From contig QAKH01000048.1 of assembly GCA_003343885.1 (NCBI GenBank), forward strand, positions 62,001 through 126,000: a stretch of DNA of 64,000 nucleotides, given 5' to 3'. Positions 8,478 to 16,298 of this stretch are shown here, one piece after another. A program made the translations under genes and the position numbers. Each line of letters begins with the position of its first letter. Positions within the stretch are counted from its first letter, which is position 1. The notes under the pieces are model-generated. The model had not been told where the DNA came from. It did not search any database and was given only the letters and a program-made list of their open reading frames with translations. The DNA comes from Clostridiales bacterium. GTDB lineage: Bacteria > Bacillota > Clostridia > Oscillospirales > CAG-382.

Positions 8478-8526
8478 GCTTGCTTTATAGTTGCTTGCTT
8501 TAAGTCAGCGATCAATAGCGGTCAAT
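8478..8526 (+). repeat. Two adjacent pairs of 10-base direct repeats
   Basis: GCTTGCTTTA occurs at 8478-8487 and again at 8493-8502, and a tandem pair, AGCGATCAAT and AGCGGTCAAT, follows at 8507-8526. All lie between the orphan membrane gene and the epimerase gene. They could bind a regulator of the downstream gene or be replication-slippage products. Confidence 0.35.
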
Positions 8527-8594
8527 GTTTTATATCAGCAAAATACTTATACATAAAAACTTATTTTACTATGAGGAAAGGAACTTATAATATC

Positions 8595-9461
8595 ATGAGT
8601 GAAAAAAGATACACCATCTCTTGTAACGGAATGAAAGCTGAAATCTCAAATGTCGGGGCACAGTTAAGGAGTCTTAAAGACAAGAACGGAAAAGAGTACA
8701 TGTGGAGCGCAGATCCTGCGTTCTGGCCGAAAAGCGCTCCGATTATGTTCCCCATCTGCGGCGGTTTGAGAAACGACTCTTATATTTACAACGGCGTTGA
8801 ATATCCGCTTGAAAAACACGGTTTTACCATGATCTATGAATTCGAGTGCGAATCAATTTCCGAAAGCTCAGTTACTTTTCTGTTAAAATCCAACGAGCAA
8901 ACGTACAAGATATATCCTTTTTCCTTTGAATTCCGTGTTTCCTTTGCAGTAGACGGAACAACGCTTACCGTTTCTTTCTCAACAAAAAATACCGGAAACA
9001 ACACAATGTACTATTCACCCGGAGCTCACGAAGCTTACGCATGCCCGACAGGTATTGAGGACTACGACGTAATTTTTGACGAAAACGAACAGCTTTACCG
9101 CACTGTGCTTGACGGTAATCTTCTTGAGCACAAGACCGAAAAGGTTGAAACCGACGGGAATGTGCTTCACATGAAATACAGTCACATGGATAACGACTGC
9201 CTGAACTTTTCAGGTATCAAATCAAGGGGAGTAAAGCTTGTCAACCGCCTTGACAGAAAAGGCGTGCGTGTTGAGTTCGCCGACTTTGACTATTTTGTAA
9301 TATGGACAAAAAAAGGCGCTCCGTACCTGTGCCTTGAGCCGTGGAACGGAATTCCGGACAGAGTTGACTCTGACAGAACGATTGAACATAAAGAAGGAAT
9401 ACGTGTATTGCCGAGCGGCGAGACTCAGACTTTTGTTCACAAGATAACTCCCATACTCTGA
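8595..9461 (+). CDS. Aldose 1-epimerase-like protein (LacX/YeaD type)
   Basis: A galactose mutarotase-superfamily beta-sandwich protein of the LacX-like group. Recognisable parts are the N-terminal GAQLRSL, the segment DPAFWPKSAPIMFP with GLRND, the EKHGF motif carrying a likely catalytic histidine, SPGAHEAY, and near the end CLEPWNGIPD. It probably interconverts sugar anomers in the cytoplasm; the substrate cannot be told from sequence. I chose the ATG at 8595 (288 residues) because AGGAAAGG lies 14 bases before it; a start at 8571 would lack a ribosome binding site. It stands alone between repeats and a terminator. Confidence 0.85.
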   Translation: MSEKRYTISCNGMKAEISNVGAQLRSLKDKNGKEYMWSADPAFWPKSAPIMFPICGGLRNDSYIYNGVEYPLEKHGFTMIYEFECESISESSVTFLLKSNEQTYKIYPFSFEFRVSFAVDGTTLTVSFSTKNTGNNTMYYSPGAHEAYACPTGIEDYDVIFDENEQLYRTVLDGNLLEHKTEKVETDGNVLHMKYSHMDNDCLNFSGIKSRGVKLVNRLDRKGVRVEFADFDYFVIWTKKGAPYLCLEPWNGIPDRVDSDRTIEHKEGIRVLPSGETQTFVHKITPIL

Positions 9462-9481
9462 TACAAAAAGAAATAAAAAAG

Positions 9482-9513
9482 TATACCGGTATTTCTATTA
9501 TCGGTATATTTTT
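9482..9513 (+). terminator. Intrinsic terminator after the epimerase gene
   Basis: TATACCG (9482-9488) pairs with CGGTATA (9502-9508) and is followed by five T residues. The loop is 13 bases, rather long, but the T run supports the call. Confidence 0.7.
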
Positions 9514-9586
9514 AGATATGAGGATATTTTCACAAAAAGAACGACATATTAGAAACATATATTACGAACAAAATATGGTAAGTTAT

Positions 9587-9617
9587 ACGTAAAAGATATT
9601 ATACGAAAACGTAAAAG
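9587..9617 (+). repeat. ACGTAAAAG direct repeat, two helical turns apart
   Basis: ACGTAAAAG is found at 9587-9595 and 9609-9617, 22 bases apart. The second copy runs into the ribosome binding site of the asparaginase gene. It may be an operator or simply part of an AT-rich leader. Confidence 0.25.
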
Positions 9618-9631
9618 GAGAAGATTAAGCC

Positions 9632-10639
9632 GTGAAAAAAATACTGCTCTTAGGTACCGGCGGCACGATTTCCTCCGGCGGAAGTGACGGACTTAAGCCG
9701 GCTTTAAGTGTAGACCAGATCATTATGAAGGTACCCGGAATAAGCGACTGTTTTGAAATATCGTCAGAAGATATTTTGAGTCTTGACAGTTCCAACATTC
9801 AGCCGGAGGAATGGAGCTACATCGCTTCCAAAATTAACGAAAAGTATAAAAGCTATGACGGTATTGTAATAACCCACGGAACAGACACCTTGTCATACAC
9901 GGCGTGTGCGCTGTCCTTTATGCTTCGTGGCATACCGGTTCCCGTCGTTCTTACGGGTTCCCAGCTTCCGATAAACGATCCGTTAACAGACGCTTTCGAA
10001 AATCTTCGGCACGCATTTGCTATGGCGTCAAGCGGCAAGGGCGGTGTATTTGTCGCTTTCGGCGGAAAGATAATCCTCGGCTGCAGAGCAGTTAAGGTAC
10101 GTACAGTTGGATTTAACGCCTTTGAAAGCGTAAATCATCCATATGTCGCAGACATTTGTGCAAACGCAAGACTGCTTCCCGACGACACTTCCCTGCCCCC
10201 GGCGATTGAATACCGCTTCAAGCCAAACGCTTCAGGCAACGTATTTCTGATAAAGCTCACTCCCGGATTTTCACCTGAAATATTTGACATGCTTCTTGAA
10301 ATGGGATATGACGGTATTGTAATTGAGGCGTTCGGAGCAGGCGGTCTTCATTATCTGCACAGGGATCTTCCGGCAAAACTCGGAAAATTTGCCGAGCACG
10401 AAGTGCCTGTAATCATTACGAGTCAGTGCCTTTACGAGAAAAGCGATTTGCGCATATATGAGGTAGGCCGCCGGGTGCTGGAAAGCGGCGCGATAGATGC
10501 CGGAGATATGACAACGGAAGCCGCTTTTGTAAAGTTAAAGTGGATGCTCGGAAACGGCATGACATATTCGCAAATACGTGAAAAATTCAGAACGAACTAC
10601 GCCGGAGAAATAAGTTTGGAGAACACAAACAATGTTTGA
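9632..10639 (+). CDS. ansA: Type I L-asparaginase
   Basis: Hydrolyses asparagine to aspartate and ammonia; lack of a signal peptide indicates a cytoplasmic, type I enzyme. The 335-residue length is typical. The first catalytic threonine lies in GTGGTISSG (residues 8-16) and the second active-site group in THGTDTLSYTA. Later conserved parts include VVLTGSQLP, GCRAVKV and EAFGAGG. The start is GTG at 9632, with AAAAGGAG 13-20 bases upstream. The end overlaps the next gene by eight bases, suggesting translational coupling. Confidence 0.94.
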   Translation: MKKILLLGTGGTISSGGSDGLKPALSVDQIIMKVPGISDCFEISSEDILSLDSSNIQPEEWSYIASKINEKYKSYDGIVITHGTDTLSYTACALSFMLRGIPVPVVLTGSQLPINDPLTDAFENLRHAFAMASSGKGGVFVAFGGKIILGCRAVKVRTVGFNAFESVNHPYVADICANARLLPDDTSLPPAIEYRFKPNASGNVFLIKLTPGFSPEIFDMLLEMGYDGIVIEAFGAGGLHYLHRDLPAKLGKFAEHEVPVIITSQCLYEKSDLRIYEVGRRVLESGAIDAGDMTTEAAFVKLKWMLGNGMTYSQIREKFRTNYAGEISLENTNNV

Positions 10640-11231
10640 TTATGAAAAATGCGTTCCGTCAGAATTTTACGATGATGAGCTGTCTGCGCAGCTATTCGAG
10701 TTTATAGAACAATACAAAATTTATGATGGGCGTGAGCACACCTGTTTTTTTACCGGTCACAGAAACATGCCGAAAAAACTTACTCCCGATATACTAAGGC
10801 GGCTTAAAGCTACTGTGACATATTTATGTACCAAAGGCGTTACTGATTTTCACGCCGGCGGAGCTCTGGGTTTTGATACGCTTGCAGCTATGCAGATTAT
10901 AGATTTACGCCGCATGTATCAGGACATTCGGCTTATACTTGATTTGCCGTATAAAAATCAGAGTGTAAAGTGGAACACCAATCAACAAAGAATATATGAT
11001 TTTATATTATCTGAAGCCGATGAGGTAAGGTATGTTTGCGACAGGGAGATTGACGACAGGTCTGAGGCTCGAAACCTGCTGCTTTTGCGCAACCGTGTTA
11101 TGGTGGAAAGCAGCCTTTACTGTATTGCGTATTTTTCCGGCAGAATAAAGAGCGGTACAGGATATACGCTTGCTTTTGCTCAAAAAAACGGTTGTGAAAT
11201 CATAAATCTGTATGATGACTTGGCGGAGTGA
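10632..11231 (+). CDS. DUF1273/SLOG-family (YpsA-like) protein
   Basis: A Rossmann-like protein of the SLOG superfamily, DUF1273 group. Visible are CFFTGHRNMP (residues 31-40), the AGGALGFDTLAA nucleotide-binding loop, the LDLPYKNQ segment, and CIAYFSG with GTGYTLAFAQ near the end. SLOG proteins bind nucleotide-derived ligands; YpsA of Bacillus affects division and stress, but the biochemical role is unknown. The 199-residue length fits. It starts inside the end of ansA and is probably expressed with it. Confidence 0.82.
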   Translation: MFDYEKCVPSEFYDDELSAQLFEFIEQYKIYDGREHTCFFTGHRNMPKKLTPDILRRLKATVTYLCTKGVTDFHAGGALGFDTLAAMQIIDLRRMYQDIRLILDLPYKNQSVKWNTNQQRIYDFILSEADEVRYVCDREIDDRSEARNLLLLRNRVMVESSLYCIAYFSGRIKSGTGYTLAFAQKNGCEIINLYDDLAE

Positions 11232-11332
11232 ATAACTTTTCACCGGCAACCAGTAAAAAATTTTTAACCGTTCCGTGCATTATTTATATATGTCTTTTAT
11301 ATGGTATTAAAATTCAAAACTCATTAAAAAAT

Positions 11333-11361
11333 TTGACATGACGCAATGATTTTGGTAGAAT
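11333..11361 (+). promoter_or_regulatory. Strong sigma-A promoter of dnaA
   Basis: TTGACA (11333-11338) and TAGAAT (11356-11361) are exactly 17 bases apart, 38 bases before the dnaA ATG. I see no TTATCCACA-type DnaA boxes in the 167-base region before the gene. Confidence 0.8.
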
Positions 11362-11398
11362 ATAATGTAAGCTAGTATTTTGCGAAGGAGACAAAAAA

Positions 11399-12817
11399 AT
11401 GAATTTGGGCGATATTTGGCTTCATGTAATTGATGCTCTTAAAACAAATCACAATCTTTCGGACATAACCGTCAACCTTTGGTTTGACAGCATGGAAATG
11501 AAGGAACTCACAAGTGATACGGTATATTTGAGCACGGACAATGACATCAAGAAAAACATTATTGAGTCAAAATATGCCGACATTATAAAAGAAGAACTGA
11601 AAAATATTCTTGGTTTTGAAGTAGAAATAGTAATCGTTTCCTGTGAAAATGAATCGTTTGAAGAACAGTACAAGCGTCTTTCCTGCATGGAAAAAAGCGA
11701 ACGGCTCAAACAGATAGAAAAAAAACTTGACGAAGAATCCGTTTCTGAGTCCTCAGAGTGTCCTTCAAGCCTTATCATATCCCCTTCTCTTCTTCCGGAA
11801 TATTCACCGGAATATACATTTGACAGCTTTGTAGTTGGACATTCGAACGATTTGGCATATAATATGGCATTATCTGTTGCCAATCAACCGGCAATGGTTG
11901 CAAACCCGCTGTACCTTTACGGTTCCCCGGGACTTGGAAAAACGCATTTGCTTTATGCGATAACCAAAAAGATTTCGGAGCTTCACCCTGATTACACCAT
12001 AATATACACAAAAGGCGAAGATTTCACTAATGAGCTTATCGCTTCCCTTGCGAACAAAACTCCTATTCTTTTTAGGGAGAAATACCGTAATGCAAGCGTA
12101 CTTCTCATAGATGACATCCAGTTTATAGCTGGAAAAGAAACGATTCAGGAGGAATTTTTCCATACTTATGAAGCACTTTTTGAGTCGGGAAAACAAATAA
12201 TCGTTACGTCCGACCGGCTGCCAAAAGACATCAAAACGCTTGAGGAACGTCTGCGTTCCAGATTTGAGCATGGTATTATTGTTGACATTCAGCCTCCGGA
12301 CATGGAACTCAGAGTTGCCATTTTCAAGAGAAAGGCTCAGAATTTGAAAATGGATGTTCCAAACGATGTTCTCATGTATCTCGGTGAAAACATAAAAGAC
12401 AACATCCGTCAGATTGAGGGAGCGCTGAAAAAAATGCGTGCGCTCGCCTTTGTCAACAGAACCGACATTTGCATGGAATACGCAAAAGCTGCCGTCAATG
12501 ACATACTTACTGCAAAAGCAAACATAATAACTCCGGAGAGGGTACTTACATACGTTTCCCAAAAATACAACATTCAGCCTGAAGATATCCTCGGAAAGAG
12601 AAAAACCGATGACATTGTGACTGCTCGTCAGGTAGCCATATATTTGCTGCGAGAGTTAACGGAAATGTCGCACGCTAACATCGGTAAATTTTTCAACCGT
12701 GACCACTCTACCGTTGTTGCGTCTGTTAATAGAATAAAGGAACGCATGAAAGAGGATTCAAGCTTTGAAGCTCAAATCGATGAAATGATTAACGATATCA
12801 GTTCAATTGTTTATTAA
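11399..12817 (+). CDS. dnaA: Chromosomal replication initiator protein DnaA
   Basis: An AAA+ ATPase that opens the replication origin. All four domains are present: domain I (about 1-80, starting DIWLHVIDAL), a flexible Ser/Glu-rich linker, the AAA+ domain III with Walker A GSPGLGKTH (about 175-183) and Walker B LLIDDIQF, the arginine-finger region LEERLRSRFEHG, and domain IV with the DNA-binding signature ANIGKFFNRDHSTVVASV. The 472 residues are full length. It has its own promoter and GAAGGAG. Unusually, its neighbours are SLOG and YgiQ genes, not dnaN, recF or rpmH. It could be the sole dnaA moved from the origin, or a second copy. Confidence 0.95.
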   Translation: MNLGDIWLHVIDALKTNHNLSDITVNLWFDSMEMKELTSDTVYLSTDNDIKKNIIESKYADIIKEELKNILGFEVEIVIVSCENESFEEQYKRLSCMEKSERLKQIEKKLDEESVSESSECPSSLIISPSLLPEYSPEYTFDSFVVGHSNDLAYNMALSVANQPAMVANPLYLYGSPGLGKTHLLYAITKKISELHPDYTIIYTKGEDFTNELIASLANKTPILFREKYRNASVLLIDDIQFIAGKETIQEEFFHTYEALFESGKQIIVTSDRLPKDIKTLEERLRSRFEHGIIVDIQPPDMELRVAIFKRKAQNLKMDVPNDVLMYLGENIKDNIRQIEGALKKMRALAFVNRTDICMEYAKAAVNDILTAKANIITPERVLTYVSQKYNIQPEDILGKRKTDDIVTARQVAIYLLRELTEMSHANIGKFFNRDHSTVVASVNRIKERMKEDSSFEAQIDEMINDISSIVY

Positions 12818-12828
12818 CACCTGTTTGC

Positions 12829-12893
12829 GCTGTAAATATTATACTGTTTTTTTAGTTTGATTTTTTAGACCGATATTTTATACTGTTTACAGC
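12829..12893 (+). repeat. Inverted repeat in the dnaA-ygiQ gap
   Basis: GCTGTAAA (12829-12836) pairs with TTTACAGC (12886-12893), enclosing 49 T-rich bases that hold two ATACTGTTT copies. It may be a weak transcription end for dnaA or a leader structure for the next gene; it is not a classical terminator. Confidence 0.3.
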
Positions 12894-12925
12894 TGACTGT
12901 TTTTGTTTTTTACGGAGGTTAAGAA

Positions 12926-15007
12926 GTGAAATACTTACCAAGGCTTGGAAATAAGCCGCTTCCAATGTCTCCGGACGAGCTTCCTTACGGAACTACGGTC
13001 GATTTCGTGTATGTAACGGGGGACGCATATGTGGACCATCCTTCCTTTGGCACTGCAATAATCGCAAGAGTCCTTGAGCACGCCGGATTCACGGTCGGCA
13101 TCATCGCTCAGCCGGACTACAAAAACATGTACAAAGACGGAAGCGGAAAAGGCGTATGCGTATTCGGCAAGCCGAGGCTCGGTTTTTTAGTAAGCTCCGG
13201 CAACATGGATTCGATGGTTGCACACTATACAGCGGCCAAAAAGCGCCGCAGTGAGGACTACTACTCCCCCGGCATGAAAGCCGGTTTAAGGCCGGACAGG
13301 GCAGTAATTGTGTACTGCAACCGTATACGTGAAGCGTACGGCGATATTCCGATAATTATCGGAGGCGTTGAGGCGTCACTCAGGCGTTTTGCGCATTACG
13401 ACTACTGGGACGACCGTGTGCGAAGAAGTGTTCTTATTGATTCCGGTGCGGATATATTAAGCTACGGCATGGGTGAGCACTCGGTAGTGCAAATTGCGCA
13501 GATGCTTGAAAAAGGTGTTCCGGTAAAAAAAATACGTGGTATCAGAGGTACAGTTTTTACTGCTGAACTTGATTACAAACCGGAATTTCCGTTTGTAGAC
13601 ACTTTTAAATACGACGAGCTTAAAAATGACAAGAAGGCCTATGCGAAAGCTTTTCGAATACAGTACTCCAATCAAAGTCCTTGTGACGGCAAAGCGGTGG
13701 TAGAATACTATGACAACAAAAAATTAGTACAAAATCCGCCTTCCCATTTGCTTACACGTGAGGAAATGGACTGGGTTTACTCACTGCCCTACACAAGAAC
13801 CTGGCATCCAAGCTATGACGCACTTGGCGGAATTGCCGCGCTTAAAGAAGTTGAGTTTTCCATAACGCACAACCGGGGCTGTTTCGGAAGCTGTGCGTTT
13901 TGTGCGATAGCGTTCCACCAGGGAAGAAACGTTGTTTCAAGGAGCATTGAGTCGGTTGTGGAAGAAGCAAGACTGCTTACAACGCTCAAAGGCTTCAAGG
14001 GATATATACACGATATCGGCGGTCCTACCGCAAACTTCAGGTACGGTCCATGCAAGGCGGTGCGTGACGGAGCACGCGGCGTTTGCAAGGAAAGGCGCTG
14101 CCTTGCTCCGGAGCCCTGCAAAAACCTTATCTGCGACCACAGCGAATACGTGGAGCTTCTTGAAAAGGTTGCGGCTTTGCCGGGAGTAAAAAAGGTGTTT
14201 GTCCGCAGCGGCGTAAGGTTTGATTACGCTGTATATGACAAGGACAGCACATTTATTGATGTATTGGTGCGAAAACACGTAAGCGGTCAGTTGAAAACCG
14301 CCCCGGAACATGTTTCCGACAACGTGCTTTCATATATGGGAAAACCGAAAATTGCCGTATATGAAAAGTTTTGCGACAAGTATTTTGCCGCCTGCCGCAG
14401 AGCGGGACTTGAACAATATATCGTTCCTTATCTTATGTCCTCACATCCGGGAAGCACTTTGGACGATGCCATTGATCTTGCTTTGTACCTGAAAAAGCAC
14501 GGCATACGACCGGAACAGGTTCAGGATTTTTATCCCACTCCCGGGACTGCCGCTACCTGCATGTATTACACCGGGCTTGATCCTTTTACAATGCAGTCGG
14601 TAGAGGTAACGCGCGACTATGGGCAAAAACGCATGCAGCGTGCGCTGTTACAGGCGTCAAGACCGGAAAATGCCGGGCTTGTTGAAAAGGCGATACGGCT
14701 TTCAGGGCGTGACGACGCAAAAATTTTACTGCCGCCGCAAATGCGGTACTCCGAAAAGCAACAACGCCGTAATACCGGGAAACAACAAAATGAGCGAACC
14801 AAAGGTAAGCACGTACAAGATAAGTGCCAAACTTACGGACGAAAAAGCGAAAAATCTTCCGGTATATCAAATAAAGGCAAAACCGGAAAGACAGTGAAAA
14901 ACGGTGTATCCGGAAGGACTTCTCTTTCACCTTCAAAAGTTAATACAGGAAAAATGTATCAGGATAAGAACAAAAAAACAGGACGAAGATACAACAGCGG
15001 CCATTAA
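12926..15007 (+). CDS. ygiQ: YgiQ-family radical SAM protein
   Basis: A radical S-adenosylmethionine protein of the YgiQ/UPF0313 family, function unknown. The 4Fe-4S cluster motif is Cys319-x3-Cys323-x2-Cys326 (in NRGCFGSCAFCAI). The N-terminal region has the family DIAVVTGDAYVDHP-like segment (here DFVYVTGDAYVDHP) and GGVEASLRR. After about residue 600 the protein becomes a Lys/Gln/Arg/Ser-rich, low-complexity tail to residue 693, a common but variable addition that may bind RNA or nucleic acid. The start is GTG at 12926 behind GGAGG at 12915-12919. Confidence 0.9.
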   Translation: MKYLPRLGNKPLPMSPDELPYGTTVDFVYVTGDAYVDHPSFGTAIIARVLEHAGFTVGIIAQPDYKNMYKDGSGKGVCVFGKPRLGFLVSSGNMDSMVAHYTAAKKRRSEDYYSPGMKAGLRPDRAVIVYCNRIREAYGDIPIIIGGVEASLRRFAHYDYWDDRVRRSVLIDSGADILSYGMGEHSVVQIAQMLEKGVPVKKIRGIRGTVFTAELDYKPEFPFVDTFKYDELKNDKKAYAKAFRIQYSNQSPCDGKAVVEYYDNKKLVQNPPSHLLTREEMDWVYSLPYTRTWHPSYDALGGIAALKEVEFSITHNRGCFGSCAFCAIAFHQGRNVVSRSIESVVEEARLLTTLKGFKGYIHDIGGPTANFRYGPCKAVRDGARGVCKERRCLAPEPCKNLICDHSEYVELLEKVAALPGVKKVFVRSGVRFDYAVYDKDSTFIDVLVRKHVSGQLKTAPEHVSDNVLSYMGKPKIAVYEKFCDKYFAACRRAGLEQYIVPYLMSSHPGSTLDDAIDLALYLKKHGIRPEQVQDFYPTPGTAATCMYYTGLDPFTMQSVEVTRDYGQKRMQRALLQASRPENAGLVEKAIRLSGRDDAKILLPPQMRYSEKQQRRNTGKQQNERTKGKHVQDKCQTYGRKSEKSSGISNKGKTGKTVKNGVSGRTSLSPSKVNTGKMYQDKNKKTGRRYNSGH

Positions 15008-15043
15008 TTTGCTAGATGAAAAGATAAGCGGAAGTTCAAAAAA

Positions 15044-15130
15044 GAGAGCGCTCATGCGCAGTGAGCACTCTCCCTCTTCAAATAATATAAAATCTTTTAA
15101 ATTTTAAAATTACTTTTAGTATTTTATATT
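15044..15130. terminator. Hairpins between convergent ygiQ and DUF378 genes
   Basis: An eleven-pair stem with one mismatch (15044-15054 with 15062-15072) follows ygiQ. A perfect ten-base inverted repeat, AATATAAAAT (15084-15093) with ATTTTATATT (15121-15130), lies between the two converging genes. The T runs are imperfect, but location suggests bidirectional transcription ends. Confidence 0.5.
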
Positions 15131-15152
15131 TGCGTTTACTTTATTTATAAGC

Positions 15153-15371
15153 TTAAAGCTTTTCTTCTCCGTCGGTAATAATATTTCTTTCACGGAACAG
15201 CAGGGATATGCACCAAAGTCCGGCAAGACCTACAAGGGCATATATAACACGGCTCACGATGTTGTCTTGTCCTCCGAAAAGCCAGGCAACGAGGTCAAAC
15301 TGAAAAAGTCCTATACTTCCCCAGTTGAGCGCTCCGATAATGGTCAGAATAAGAGCTATTCTGTCAAGCAT
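15153..15371 (-). CDS. DUF378 family small membrane protein
   Basis: A 72-residue protein with two transmembrane helices. The segment IIGALNWGSIGLFQFDLVA (residues 11-29) is the hallmark of the DUF378 (YuzA-like) family; the second helix is VSRVIYALVGLAGLWCISLL. Function is unknown. A perfect AAGGAGATG ribosome binding region precedes the ATG. It is the only minus-strand gene in this part and is convergent with ygiQ and divergent from trmB. Confidence 0.85.
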   Translation of the reverse strand: MLDRIALILTIIGALNWGSIGLFQFDLVAWLFGGQDNIVSRVIYALVGLAGLWCISLLFRERNIITDGEEKL

Positions 15372-15569
15372 TTATTTCATCTCCTTAATTGACTTCAATC
15401 AAAACAAGTTTTCCGTACTGCGGCAAATGCGTTTTTTAGTTCATACGGTACGAAGCAACTCATTTCGCCGATAGTATTTGCTTATTTAAAAATTTTATAC
15501 ATAAAATTGAGTTAATTGACTTTTGTAAAAAGTTGATTACTTCTGATTACACTTCACGAGGTACAGAAT

Positions 15570-16298
15570 ATGCGAATGAGAAAAAAGAAAAACGCTGCCA
15601 AAAGGCTTGACGCCTGCGCCGACATATTTATAGCAGATCCTGCTTCACAAAAAGGCGCTTGGAAAAAACTTTCCGGCGGACGTGACATCTATATTGAAAT
15701 CGGGTGCGGAAAAGGCACTTTTGTTTTTGAGAACGCAAAAAGACACCCTGAGTTGTTCTTTGTGGCATTTGAAAAAGTAAAAGACGTTATTGTTATGGCA
15801 ATGGAAAAAGTACATGCTGCAGCTCTTTCAAATGTACTGTTTGTTTGCGATGACGCAGAAAACATTACTGATTTTTTTGAGGAAAACGAAGTGAACGGTA
15901 TCTATTTGAATTTTTCCGATCCCTGGCCAAAGAAAAAACATGCGAAGAGAAGACTTACATACATAACTTTTCTCGAAAAATACAAAAATATTCTCGTGGA
16001 CGGCGGTAAAATATTTTTCAAAACCGACAACAGACAGCTTTTCGATTTTTCGCTCGAGCAGTTTGCGCTTGCCGGTCTTGAAATTTCCGACGTTACATAC
16101 GATCTGCACAATTCCGAGTATGAAAGTGAAAACATTCATACGGAGTATGAGAACAATTTTTCCGCAAAAGGTTTTACAATAAATCGTGCGGTTGCGACGG
16201 CTAACAAGAAAAATAATTTTGCGGATACCGGTCACGACATAGAAAATAACAAAACAAAATCAGATGAAATTTCCGACAGGAGTGAAAATAATGTTTGA
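15570..16298 (+). CDS. trmB: tRNA (guanine-N7-)-methyltransferase
   Basis: Uses S-adenosylmethionine to form m7G at position 46 of tRNA. Diagnostic parts: EIGCGKGTF (SAM-binding motif), the ...NLNFSDPWPKKKHAKRR-type signature (here YLNFSDPWPKKKHAKRRL), FKTDN, and ENIHTEYENNF near the C-terminus. The protein is 242 residues, about 25 longer than many members because of a polar Lys/Asn-rich tail. The ATG at 15570 follows ACGAGGT; an ATG six bases later is an alternative. Its end overlaps nadE by eight bases. Confidence 0.93.
   Translation: MRMRKKKNAAKRLDACADIFIADPASQKGAWKKLSGGRDIYIEIGCGKGTFVFENAKRHPELFFVAFEKVKDVIVMAMEKVHAAALSNVLFVCDDAENITDFFEENEVNGIYLNFSDPWPKKKHAKRRLTYITFLEKYKNILVDGGKIFFKTDNRQLFDFSLEQFALAGLEISDVTYDLHNSEYESENIHTEYENNFSAKGFTINRAVATANKKNNFADTGHDIENNKTKSDEISDRSENNV

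Noticed and set aside
11232..11398. Replication origin next to dnaA
   Set aside because: No cluster of TTATCCACA-like boxes or AT-rich unwinding repeats seen; only a normal promoter is present.
11870..12562. 230-codon minus-strand open frame inside dnaA
   Set aside because: Antisense shadow of the conserved AAA+ domain; dnaA motifs are complete on the plus strand.
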